From Bradyrhizobium sp. STM 3843 (GTDB taxonomy: Bacteria > Pseudomonadota > Alphaproteobacteria > Rhizobiales > Xanthobacteraceae), in contig NZ_CAFK01000263.1 of NCBI RefSeq assembly GCF_000239815.1, forward strand, positions 1 through 60,342: DNA of 60,342 nucleotides, read 5' to 3'. Under the pieces are notes generated by a model. That model saw only the letters and a list, made by a program, of their open reading frames with translations, searched no databases and was not told the origin of the DNA. Below are positions 44,730 to 53,148 of the stretch, in pieces. Position 1 is the first letter of the stretch. Each line of letters begins with the position of its first letter. The translations under genes and the position numbers were made by a program.

Positions 44730-46061
44730 CTAGGCGTGGACGCTCGCAACTTCCCCATGCGCCCAGTTCACTGCGTCCTCGGCCGCCATTCCTTGCACCG
44801 CCTTCGCATACATATCGATGATGATGTACTTGCTCAACACCTCGGCCGCATGCCGGTCGGCTGGCCCCTCATAGCCCGGGAAGCGGCCCGCGCGCGCGGC
44901 CGTTCGGAAGGGCAGCATGACCGGATCCTTCTCCCACAGCTTGTCCTTCTCCCAGATCGTCGTCGCACCAACCGTATAGCCCTGCTGGGTGTCGAACCAT
45001 TTCTGGTAGACTTCCTTCGAGGTGATCCAGCGCAAGAACTCCTTGGCCGCCTTCTGATTGCTGGAATAAGCGAGCAGCATATTGGACATCGGCAGGTGAT
45101 AGCCAAACTGACCGGCCGCGCCCTTGGGGAGAGGCGCGTGCAGGATGTCCTGCCAGAGTGGCGTGCCCTTCTCGGTCACATAGGTCTCGGGCTTGCGCTT
45201 GGCCTCAAGGTAGATCGAGGCTCCGTTCAGCGTGCAACTGCAGGTGCCCGAAAGGAACGCGCGATTGTTGCTGGAATCGTCCCAGGCAAGCCCGCCTTCA
45301 TCATAGGCGTCCTTCCAGAAGCCAGTCATGAACTTGACCGACTCGGTCGTCTCCTTGGAGTTCAGCACAACGGTCTTGCCATCGGCCTGCACTTCCTTGC
45401 CGCCGAACGACCACATGTAGGGATAAGCGTACGTTGGCGCGTCGCCGAAGGTGTGGCCGAGTGTTTGTCCCATCGGATGTCCGTTGGCTTTGAGCAGCTT
45501 GCCTGCGGCACGATACTGCTCCCAGTTCTGCGGGAATTGGCCTGTGGGATAGCCGACCTCCTCGAACCAGGACTTGCGGTAGGCCAATAGCGCCCCGACA
45601 ATGCACCAGGGAGCGGCGAGCCATTTCTTGCCGTCATTGGCGACGACCTTCGATTCATCGTAGTAACCCCCCTGGGCCTTGCCGATCTCCTCGGCGACGT
45701 CGCTGACGTCGACGACGCTCTCGGGGTAAAGCTGCGGCCAGTTGTTGAGAGCACATATGATGTCCGGACCGGAGCCGGATTGGATCGCAGAGGTGGTGCG
45801 GGCCTGGATGTCGTTGCCGTTGATCATTTCGATCGTGAGCTTGATGCCGAGCGCCTTCTCGCACTCCGGGACTATCTCCTTCAGGAGCAGGGCGTCGGAG
45901 GTCGGGACGAAATCGTTCCACCGCAACCAGTGAAGCGTGGTCGCCTGGGCGTAGGCTGGCGCCTGCTTCAGGGCAAGGATTGACGCTATTCCTCCCGCCC
46001 TTGCCGCGAGTGCACCGCCACCGGACAGCTTGAAAAGCTCACGCCGACTTATGCGCGCCAT
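44730..46061 (-). CDS. CUT1-type ABC substrate-binding protein, Tat-exported
   Basis: A 443-residue periplasmic binding protein (SBP_bac_1 type). The N-terminus ISRRELFKLSGGGALAA is a twin-arginine signal, so it is exported folded; cleavage is likely after AYA. The mature part (HWLRWNDFVPTSDALL, GSGPDIICALNNWPQLYP) looks like sugar-binding members. The ATG at 46061 follows GGGAG. It is the first gene of the importer operon. Confidence 0.92.
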   Translation of the reverse strand: MARISRRELFKLSGGGALAARAGGIASILALKQAPAYAQATTLHWLRWNDFVPTSDALLLKEIVPECEKALGIKLTIEMINGNDIQARTTSAIQSGSGPDIICALNNWPQLYPESVVDVSDVAEEIGKAQGGYYDESKVVANDGKKWLAAPWCIVGALLAYRKSWFEEVGYPTGQFPQNWEQYRAAGKLLKANGHPMGQTLGHTFGDAPTYAYPYMWSFGGKEVQADGKTVVLNSKETTESVKFMTGFWKDAYDEGGLAWDDSSNNRAFLSGTCSCTLNGASIYLEAKRKPETYVTEKGTPLWQDILHAPLPKGAAGQFGYHLPMSNMLLAYSSNQKAAKEFLRWITSKEVYQKWFDTQQGYTVGATTIWEKDKLWEKDPVMLPFRTAARAGRFPGYEGPADRHAAEVLSKYIIIDMYAKAVQGMAAEDAVNWAHGEVASVHA

Positions 46062-46441
46062 GGTATGTTCTCCCTGTTAGCTTGTGCCGAATTCTCCTCT
46101 TTTGGAAGTCCGTAAAGGATTTGGGCGTGAAGGAGTTGAGATTCAACATGCCCAATGTCCATGCTGTCGGAAGGCGAGCGGCTCCGATCTCGCCCAGATC
46201 GATAGTTCAAATTCTGCGTTAACAGGATACCTGTGCGGCTGCGTTGCTCGCCATCGCACAGGTTTAGGCGCTGCGACTTTCAGGCGCTGCGGCTGGCCGG
46301 CGGAAAAACGCGGTGCAACAAAATTTTTGCGAGTGCGCAACGACGTTTCGATGCCACCTTCCGGTGGACTGTAACGCGCGCCGGTCTCATTGAGCTGATC
46401 GAAGAGCCGCGCACTTGTGGTCCCGCAGCGGGACCGGCGAA
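46062..46441. other. intergenic region, no gene seen
   Basis: About 380 bases between the importer operon start and the 3' end of the histidine kinase gene. No frame here has recognisable protein content. It should carry the importer promoter, but I see no clear boxes. Confidence 0.5.
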
Positions 46442-47803
46442 CTAGGTCACAGCGCTCTTCTTCTTGAGCACCAGCTTCATGGCAACACCGCCATCGCGCG
46501 AGTCATCGATCCACAATTGGCCGTCGTAGAGAACGGCCAGATCCCGGGCGATTGCAAGCCCGAGCCCGGTGCCGGGTTTTTGTTCGTCGAGCCTCACGCC
46601 GATGTCGAAGATGCGCACTCGATGCTCCCTGGGGATGCCGGGGCCATCGTCCTCCACCGAGATCAGAACGGTGCTCCCGAGGTCGGCAACTGCGACAACG
46701 ACGCGTTGGCGTGCCCATTTGGCGGCATTGTCGAGCAGATTCCCGATCAGCTCGATGAGGTCGTTGGGATCGCAGCTCACCACGATGTCGGCGTGTCCTT
46801 CGACCTGAAATCGCTTGTCGCGTCCTGCACCAAATCGCGAATAGGTGCTGATCAGCGTTTGCAAGATATCGGCCAGCACCGCACAGGATCCGGCATTGGT
46901 CGAAGCCGACGCGCGGGCGCGCGCCGTCTGGTAGTCGATCAACAGGTTCATCCGCGAGCACTGCTCCAACAGAATCTTTGCCTTCTGCTCGTTGCCGGAT
47001 GCCCTCAGCTCCTTCGCTTCCTCGTTGAGAATGGCGAGTGGCGTCTTCAGCGCATGAGCGAAGTTCCCCGCCAGGACGCGGGCGCGCTCGACTATGCTGA
47101 GATTGGCACTGATCATTCCGTTCAACTCGGTGACCAGAGGCATGATCTCGTCGGGCAGATCTTCGGGCAGGCGGCTGGTCTTGCCGGTGCGGACCGCCGC
47201 GACCGCAGTGCGTATGCGCGCAAGAGGCCGCAGGCCATAGGCAACCTGGGCGTAAGCGGTGCCCACCATCGCGAACGCCATCAGGCCCAGCGCGGTCGCG
47301 AGCGTCAAGTTCAACTGCTTCATCTCATCGCTGATCAGCCGCTCATCGGCACCAACACGGATTTCGACGGCTTCCTGCAAATGCGGCGGCCGGCTGATGT
47401 TTCGGATCAGACGCATTGGTCCGGTAGGGCCCTCAACATTGATCGGGACGGTGTTCAACTGAGCACGTTCCTGTTCAGGACCGGACGGAAGCGACAGCGT
47501 GTCCTGCAATGAGGATGAACGGATGGTGGCGCCATTCGGCAGCAGGACTTGCCAATAAAGACCCGACCGCGGGGGAGAAAATCGGGGGTCACTCAGGTCT
47601 CGCGCGATGAAAGGCCTCACCTCGGCGTCGATTCCAACGAGGCCGATAAGCTCACGGGCGTGATCCTGAAGGTCATGATCGAACTGCGCCGCGACGACTC
47701 GGCGGAACACGGCCGAAAGCCCGATCCCGCTCACGAGCAAGACAAGCGAGATCCAGATCGCTGCGCCAGCGATCATGCGAGCACGGAAGTTGCGGCCGAA
47801 CAT
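46442..47803 (-). CDS. sensor histidine kinase (PhoQ/FeuQ-like)
   Basis: A 453-residue membrane kinase. Helices at about 10-32 and 168-187 enclose a periplasmic sensing region, followed by a HAMP linker. The phosphorylated histidine is H250 in NFAHALKTPLAILNEE. The ATP-binding boxes are GNLLDNAAKW (354-363), DDGPGI (385-390) and GTGLGLAI (411-418). It begins four bases after the response regulator stop. It follows ccmI and the regulator on the same strand, so it may be part of the cytochrome-maturation transcript. Confidence 0.93.
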   Translation of the reverse strand: MFGRNFRARMIAGAAIWISLVLLVSGIGLSAVFRRVVAAQFDHDLQDHARELIGLVGIDAEVRPFIARDLSDPRFSPPRSGLYWQVLLPNGATIRSSSLQDTLSLPSGPEQERAQLNTVPINVEGPTGPMRLIRNISRPPHLQEAVEIRVGADERLISDEMKQLNLTLATALGLMAFAMVGTAYAQVAYGLRPLARIRTAVAAVRTGKTSRLPEDLPDEIMPLVTELNGMISANLSIVERARVLAGNFAHALKTPLAILNEEAKELRASGNEQKAKILLEQCSRMNLLIDYQTARARASASTNAGSCAVLADILQTLISTYSRFGAGRDKRFQVEGHADIVVSCDPNDLIELIGNLLDNAAKWARQRVVVAVADLGSTVLISVEDDGPGIPREHRVRIFDIGVRLDEQKPGTGLGLAIARDLAVLYDGQLWIDDSRDGGVAMKLVLKKKSAVT

Positions 47804-47807
47804 TGGT

Positions 47808-48470
47808 CTATCCGATGCGATATCCCATGCCTCTAATCGTGCGAATGCAATCCCGTCCGAGCTTCTTCCTGAGCCGGGCGATGTAGACTTCCAGTGTATT
47901 TGAATCGCGAGAAGCGCTGCCCGAATAGATGTGCTCCAACAGCTCGGGCTGGGAAACGATCCGATCGGGGTGGCGCATCAGGAACTCGAGAATGCGCAAT
48001 TCGAGCGGACTCACGCTGACTGTCTGGCCGCCCTTGCTGACGAGGCCGGCGGCCGCATTCACCTCGATCTGACGCTGGCGCAGCACCGCATCCGGCTTGC
48101 TGGAGGCGCGACGGAGCAGCGAGTTGATGCGGGCGACGAGCTCCTGCGCTTTGAACGGTTTTTCCAGGTAGTCATCCGCGCCGGCGTTGAGTCCATTGAC
48201 GCGTTCCACCCAGCCGCTGCGGGCGGAGAGGATCAGGACAGGCAGCGTGCGCCCTGCGTGCCGCCAGCGTTGCAGCACGTCGAGGCCGGATACGCGGGGC
48301 AGGCCGAGGTCCAGAACGGCAGCATCATAGGTCTGAGTGTTGCCCAGCATCCACCCCTCGTTCCCGTCCGTCGCAAGGTCTGCTTCGAATCCGGCTTCAG
48401 TCAGGCTTTCCCTGATCCGGTCGGCGTAAACAGCCTCGTCCTCTATCAGCAAGATGCGAATGGTAGCCAC
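47808..48470 (-). CDS. OmpR-family response regulator
   Basis: A 220-residue regulator. Receiver domain with phospho-acceptor D54 (AVLDLGLPRVSG), S82 and K104 (YLEKPF), then an OmpR-type winged helix (about 127-220). The start is GTG at 48470. It lies 41 bases behind ccmI and just ahead of its kinase. In Sinorhizobium, cycHJKL genes are followed by degP and the feuPQ two-component genes; this arrangement recalls that locus without degP. Confidence 0.92.
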   Translation of the reverse strand: MATIRILLIEDEAVYADRIRESLTEAGFEADLATDGNEGWMLGNTQTYDAAVLDLGLPRVSGLDVLQRWRHAGRTLPVLILSARSGWVERVNGLNAGADDYLEKPFKAQELVARINSLLRRASSKPDAVLRQRQIEVNAAAGLVSKGGQTVSVSPLELRILEFLMRHPDRIVSQPELLEHIYSGSASRDSNTLEVYIARLRKKLGRDCIRTIRGMGYRIG

Positions 48471-48511
48471 CCCGGTCGCCCACTATGGATCTGCCTTCGT
48501 CGCGCTGCGTA

Positions 48512-49819
48512 TTACGGGTCGACGCCGAGCTGCTTCGCAGTCTCCGCGATCCGAGTTCGTTCCTCGCTATCGTCGGAAAAAACGGATAGCGCCCGCTGCA
48601 GCGACTGTCGCGCCAGCTCGGCCTCGCCCAACACGACCCGCGAGCGGATCAGTTTGATCCAGCCTTCTGCATCGCGCGGTGATTGTTCGAGCCGGCTTGC
48701 AAGATTGTCGACCATGCCCCGGATCATCGCGCCGCGGTCCTGTGGCGACATGCCTTGCGCGGCGCGGACGTCTTCCTGACTCGGACCTCGTGGAGCAGCA
48801 GTCTCCGTCGACGACTTTGCCTGGTCGGAACGGAGCAGCTCCTGCATGCGTTCGGCCGAGAGATCGGGGCTGCTTGATGCTGGAGCCTGATCCTCTCCGA
48901 GTTCGGCCAGTCGCCGCTTCAGGTCGGGCAGCCATGGCTCGTTCGGATCAGCGTCCGATATGATCGCCTTCCAATCGGCGATTGCGCCTTCCTTGTTGCC
49001 GTCCTGTTCTTTGGCGAGACCAACGAAGAAACGCGCGCGTGCGTCTTTGGGATCGAGCCTGAGCGCTTCATCCAACTCTTTCTTGGCCGCGGCGGTCACG
49101 GTGCCGTCGGCGGCTCGCACCAGCGCTTCGCCACGCGCACTCCGGTACTCGGCCGAGTCGGAGCGCAGCTCGATCGCGCGGGCGTAGGCTTGAGCCGCAT
49201 CGGCAAAACGCTCGATGTTGAAGAGAGACCAGCCGAGCAGCCGCCAGCCATCGACATCCTTCGGATTGCGCTCCAGACGGGTCTGCACACGCTGGATCAT
49301 CTCCTCGACCGGAGGCAATCCGCTTTTCTGTGGCGTGCGGCCTTGCGAGTCCTGGGCGGCCGCAGGCTGCGACGACGCAGCGCCTTGGGTGGTCGCGACG
49401 GATCGGACGTCGGCCACAGATCTTGCAGCCGGTTCGTTGCCCGCTTGCCCCGGGGACGCGGAAGGGACGTCCGGACTTCCGATCATCGCATAGAGAACGA
49501 CGGAGCCGAAGACCACGATGCCAGTGACGACGGTGAGCGCAAATTTGCGTTCGGAAGAAGTGAGCGGAGATGCCGTCGCCTCGTCAGCGCGGTTGGCCGC
49601 GAGAATACGTCGCTTGATCTCGATCGTGGCACCCTCAGCCTCGGTCTCGTCGATCAGACCGCGTTCCGCTTCCGCCTCGATCTCCCTGAGCTGGTCTCGG
49701 TACACGGCGACGCCCTGAGCGGACGCCAACTGCGCCCGCTCGAATCGGCGGATGAAGGGGGTCGATATCAGGACGGCAGCGGCAGAAATCATCGCCGTCA
49801 ACACCAGCCACAGCATCAT
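48512..49819 (-). CDS. ccmI: cytochrome c maturation protein CcmI
   Basis: A 435-residue CcmI. It has two N-terminal membrane helices (about 2-20 and 95-113) separated by a cytoplasmic loop, then periplasmic TPR repeats (VDGWRLLGWSLFNIERFADA, a long helical stretch with DPKDARARFFVGLAKEQDG). CcmI holds apocytochrome c for haem attachment by CcmF/CcmH. The start at 49819 overlaps the ccmH stop by four bases (ATGA). The same frame is open to 50359, but that part runs across ccmH in the wrong frame. Confidence 0.93.
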   Translation of the reverse strand: MMLWLVLTAMISAAAVLISTPFIRRFERAQLASAQGVAVYRDQLREIEAEAERGLIDETEAEGATIEIKRRILAANRADEATASPLTSSERKFALTVVTGIVVFGSVVLYAMIGSPDVPSASPGQAGNEPAARSVADVRSVATTQGAASSQPAAAQDSQGRTPQKSGLPPVEEMIQRVQTRLERNPKDVDGWRLLGWSLFNIERFADAAQAYARAIELRSDSAEYRSARGEALVRAADGTVTAAAKKELDEALRLDPKDARARFFVGLAKEQDGNKEGAIADWKAIISDADPNEPWLPDLKRRLAELGEDQAPASSSPDLSAERMQELLRSDQAKSSTETAAPRGPSQEDVRAAQGMSPQDRGAMIRGMVDNLASRLEQSPRDAEGWIKLIRSRVVLGEAELARQSLQRALSVFSDDSEERTRIAETAKQLGVDP

Positions 49820-50316
49820 ACGGAGCTCCGTCTGTCGAGAATCGCCTCGATTGCTTTGAGTTCGTCTGCATTGAGCGCAGGAGTCCGCGCTGCAGCGCTC
49901 GCATTGGCTGCCGCACCACGGACGTAGCGGCCGAAGCCGATGATTGCCACGAGCAGCGCCAATAACGGTCCGAGCCAAAGCAAGACCGTGTTCCACTGCA
50001 GAGGAGGCTTCAATAGGACAAAGTTGCCGTAGCGGGCGACGATGAAATCCACCGCCTGCCGATCGCTGTCCCCGGCCAGCAGTCGTTCTCGAAGAAGTAC
50101 GCGAAGGTCGTGCGCCAAGGGCGCGTTCGAATCGTCGATGCTTTGGTTCTGGCACACGACGCAACGCAGCTCCTGGCTCAGGACGCGTGCGCGTCCTTCG
50201 AGCCTTTCGTCCTTCAGCATCTCCTCCGGAAGCACCGCCCTGGATGGCGACACCAGGACCGTCGACACGAGTAGCGCGGCGCACAATGCCAATCGTGTCA
50301 GCTGTGGCTGGGTCAT
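49816..50316 (-). CDS. ccmH: cytochrome c maturation protein CcmH
   Basis: A 166-residue CcmH. It has a signal peptide or first helix (about 8-27), then the thiol motif LRCVVCQNQSI with C52 and C55, and a C-terminal helix (about 110-128). It keeps apocytochrome cysteines reduced and works in the haem lyase with CcmF and CcmI. Both ends overlap neighbouring genes by four bases, so ccmG-ccmH-ccmI are translated together. Confidence 0.94.
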   Translation of the reverse strand: MTQPQLTRLALCAALLVSTVLVSPSRAVLPEEMLKDERLEGRARVLSQELRCVVCQNQSIDDSNAPLAHDLRVLLRERLLAGDSDRQAVDFIVARYGNFVLLKPPLQWNTVLLWLGPLLALLVAIIGFGRYVRGAAANASAAARTPALNADELKAIEAILDRRSSV

Positions 50317-50849
50317 GACTCGCTCCGTAGTGCCTTGAGCAGCGGCTCGAATTCGTCACGCCAGACCTCCTCAGTGAGAGGACCCGGATAGCGGAAGCGG
50401 ATGCGCCCGGTGCGGTCGATCACGAAAGTTTCGGGAACGCCGGTGACGCCGAAATCGATGCCGACCCGGCCTGGCTCGTCGGAGCCGACGCGGATATAGG
50501 GGCTTCCGTGCCGGGCGAGCCAACGCGAACCGTCGCTGCGTGTATCTTTCCAGTTCAAGCCATAGATCGGGATTCCTGAGGTCTCCGCCAGCTTGAGCAG
50601 CATGGGGTGCTCGACGCGGCAGCCCGGACACCAGGACGCGAATACGTTGAGCAAGATGACACCGCCCTTCAGATCCGTGTTGGAAAACCCTGCGTCCTTG
50701 CCGTCGAGCGAGGCCATGTTGAAGGAGGGCGTCGGCTTGTCGATCAGTGTCGAAGGCATCCTGCGCGGGTCATTGGACAGGCTGAATGCAAGCCCGGCGG
50801 TCAGTCCCATAAAGGCGAGGAGGGGGGCGAGATAGGAAAGGCGCAGCAT
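50313..50849 (-). CDS. ccmG: CcmG/DsbE thiol-disulfide protein
   Basis: A 178-residue membrane-tethered thioredoxin (helix about 5-25). The active site is SWCPGC (C74, C77), and the cis-proline loop is TGVPETFVID. It reduces CcmH or apocytochrome thiols before haem attachment. The ATG at 50849 is used. The frame extends to 51065 but overlaps ccmF there, and those residues are not conserved. Confidence 0.93.
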   Translation of the reverse strand: MLRLSYLAPLLAFMGLTAGLAFSLSNDPRRMPSTLIDKPTPSFNMASLDGKDAGFSNTDLKGGVILLNVFASWCPGCRVEHPMLLKLAETSGIPIYGLNWKDTRSDGSRWLARHGSPYIRVGSDEPGRVGIDFGVTGVPETFVIDRTGRIRFRYPGPLTEEVWRDEFEPLLKALRSES

Positions 50850-50857
50850 CGGTGGTC

Positions 50858-52846
50858 CTACTCGGCAGGGAGGGCAGCAGCTATGGCCTGTGTGGCACGC
50901 CGTGGTGCGCCGACGCGAAACCGGCGGTCGGCGAGCGAAACAAAGCCGCCACACGCCATCATCAACGCGCCGATCCAGACCAGTGGCATCATGGGGTGAT
51001 AGTAGAAGCGGACCGCCCAGGCCCCTTTGTCGTCGGGGTCGCCGAGCGTCACATAGACGTTCCACAATAGGTTGGTGCGAATGCCGGCGGCCGTGGTGAG
51101 CTGCTGGCGGACCGGATAGAAACGGCGCTCGCTATAGAGCTGCGTGAACGGCTTGCCGTTTCGCGTGATATCGAAGACGCCGCGTTCGGCCTCGTAGTTG
51201 GGCCCCGGCACCTTTCCGACCGAACGTAGCCGGACATCGTAGCCCGCGAGCTGCAGGCTTTGGCCGGGCCGCAGCATCTCGATCTTCTCGTTGGCCCAGG
51301 CCGTCATTCCGGTGATGCCTGCGACCGTGACACCCATGCCGGCGTGGGCAAGCACCAGACCATACACCGCAAGCGGCGTCGTGCGTGCGAGGCTCAGGGT
51401 CGTCACCAGCGGCGTCGACATGCCGAGGCGCGTACGGTGAGCCAGCACCATCAATGAGCCGACGACCAACCAGGCGGCAATACCCAAGAAGAACGCAACC
51501 ATGACGTGGCGCCCGAACGTCGCGACGAGTATCCCGATGAAGACGAGCGCAGCGGCGCCGGCGGCGGTTTTCAGCCGCTGGAGCGCTCCAACGAGGGCGT
51601 CACGCTTCCACCTCAGGACAGGGCCGACCGTCATGGCCAGCAGAAGCGGCACAATGATGGGAACGAACGTCATATTGTAATAGGGCGGTCCGACGGAAAT
51701 CTTATCGTTCCCGATCATGTCGACCAGCAGCGGATAGAAGGTGCCGAGAAAGACCGTCGCTGCGGCGGTCGTCAGCACCACATTGTTGAGCACAAGCCCG
51801 CTCTCGCGGCTGACGGAGCCAAAGAGCGCACCCTGCTTCAGGGTGGGTGCTCGGATCGCAAACAGAGTCAATGCCCCGCCGGTCGCGACCACGATCATGG
51901 CGAGGATGAATGCGCCGCGGGTCGGGTCCTGTGCGAAGGCATGGACGCTGGTGAGCACACCGGATCGCACCAGGAATGTGCCGATCAGGCTTAGCGAAAA
52001 GGTCAGTATCCCGAGCAGGATCGTCCAGCTCAGGAGCGTGTTCCGGCGCTCGACGACCAGGGCGGAATGGAGCAGAGCAGTGCCGGCGAGCCACGGCATG
52101 AAGGAGGCGTTTTCCACGGGATCCCAGAACCACCAGCCGCCCCAGCCGAGCGTGTAGTAGGCCCATGCGCTGCCAAGCGTGATCCCGATCGTCAGAAAGC
52201 ACCAGGCGGCGAGCACCCAGGGACGAACCCAGCGCGCCCAACTCGCATCCACCTTGCCCTCGATCAGCGCCGCAACTGAGAATGAGAACGCCATCGAGAA
52301 GCCGACATAGCCGAGATAAAGAAACGGCGGGTGGATCGCCAGGCCTGGATCTTGAAGAATTGGATTCAGTCCATTGCCTTCGATCGGAGGATCGAGAAGC
52401 CGGGTGAACGGGTTCGAAGTCGTGACGACGAAGGTCAGAAAGCCAAGACCGATCATCCCGTGCACGGCCAGGACATTGCTTAGCAGTCGATCCGGCAGAT
52501 TCGTTCCGAACAGTGCGACCGCAGCCCCGAACAAACACAGGATGAGAACCCACAACAGCATGGAGCCTTCGTGATTTCCCCAGACTCCCGAGATTTTATA
52601 GAGAAGCGGCTTCAGCGTGTGCGAGTTGGCAGCGACGACCTGGACTGAGAAGTCCGAATGCACAAAGAGCGAGGTGAGGCACGCAAAGGCGATCGCGATG
52701 AACAGAAATTGGCCGAGAGCAGCCTGTCGAACGAAGACAACAATCACGGGTTCTTGTCGCCTCAGTGCGACGAAAGGCACGATCGACTGCACGAGCGAGG
52801 TGAAGAGCGCCAGAATGAGAGCAAACGATCCGGCTTCTGCTGTCAT
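50858..52846 (-). CDS. ccmF: haem lyase subunit CcmF
   Basis: A 662-residue membrane protein with many helices and the haem-handling segment GWGGWWFWDPVENASFMPW (the WWD domain). It ligates haem to CXXCH motifs together with CcmH and CcmI. No ccmE, ccmA, ccmB, ccmC or ccmD is in this window. The order F-G-H-I is like the nrfEFG arrangement, where a CcmF/H/I-like set serves a special multihaem cytochrome. It is the first gene of a six-gene minus-strand unit that ends with the two-component system. Confidence 0.94.
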   Translation of the reverse strand: MTAEAGSFALILALFTSLVQSIVPFVALRRQEPVIVVFVRQAALGQFLFIAIAFACLTSLFVHSDFSVQVVAANSHTLKPLLYKISGVWGNHEGSMLLWVLILCLFGAAVALFGTNLPDRLLSNVLAVHGMIGLGFLTFVVTTSNPFTRLLDPPIEGNGLNPILQDPGLAIHPPFLYLGYVGFSMAFSFSVAALIEGKVDASWARWVRPWVLAAWCFLTIGITLGSAWAYYTLGWGGWWFWDPVENASFMPWLAGTALLHSALVVERRNTLLSWTILLGILTFSLSLIGTFLVRSGVLTSVHAFAQDPTRGAFILAMIVVATGGALTLFAIRAPTLKQGALFGSVSRESGLVLNNVVLTTAAATVFLGTFYPLLVDMIGNDKISVGPPYYNMTFVPIIVPLLLAMTVGPVLRWKRDALVGALQRLKTAAGAAALVFIGILVATFGRHVMVAFFLGIAAWLVVGSLMVLAHRTRLGMSTPLVTTLSLARTTPLAVYGLVLAHAGMGVTVAGITGMTAWANEKIEMLRPGQSLQLAGYDVRLRSVGKVPGPNYEAERGVFDITRNGKPFTQLYSERRFYPVRQQLTTAAGIRTNLLWNVYVTLGDPDDKGAWAVRFYYHPMMPLVWIGALMMACGGFVSLADRRFRVGAPRRATQAIAAALPAE

Positions 52847-53148
52847 CTTGTCCCCCGTTGGACGCGCCTATTCCTGCAACAGACTATCAAGTGTCCGTGA
52901 TGCGCGCGCACTCAAGGCGGCAAATGGGGCATCAATCGTACAAAATAGTGAAGTTCATCAGATTGCGGTTGGTTGCACTTGCAACTCATTGTTAGTAAGC
53001 GCACGTCGGCGCGAGGCACCCAAGGTTTTCGCTGCGATGCATGCTCGCTAGCATTTGCAAGAATGGTAGTTGGAGAGTGGCTGCGTCTTTGCGCCGCAGC
53101 TAAAGCGTGCGAGCTTGTTGTGTCCGCAGATGGAAGGGAATGCGGCCG
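52847..53148. other. intergenic region, no gene seen
   Basis: About 300 bases between the ccmF start and the stop of the ankyrin gene. It probably carries the ccmF promoter. The open frames in it look non-coding. Confidence 0.45.

Noticed and set aside
48512..50359. A possible fusion of ccmI with an upstream 180-residue domain
   Set aside because: The extra codons lie across ccmH in another frame and are rich in arginine. The ccmI start at 49819 with ATGA overlap is clear.
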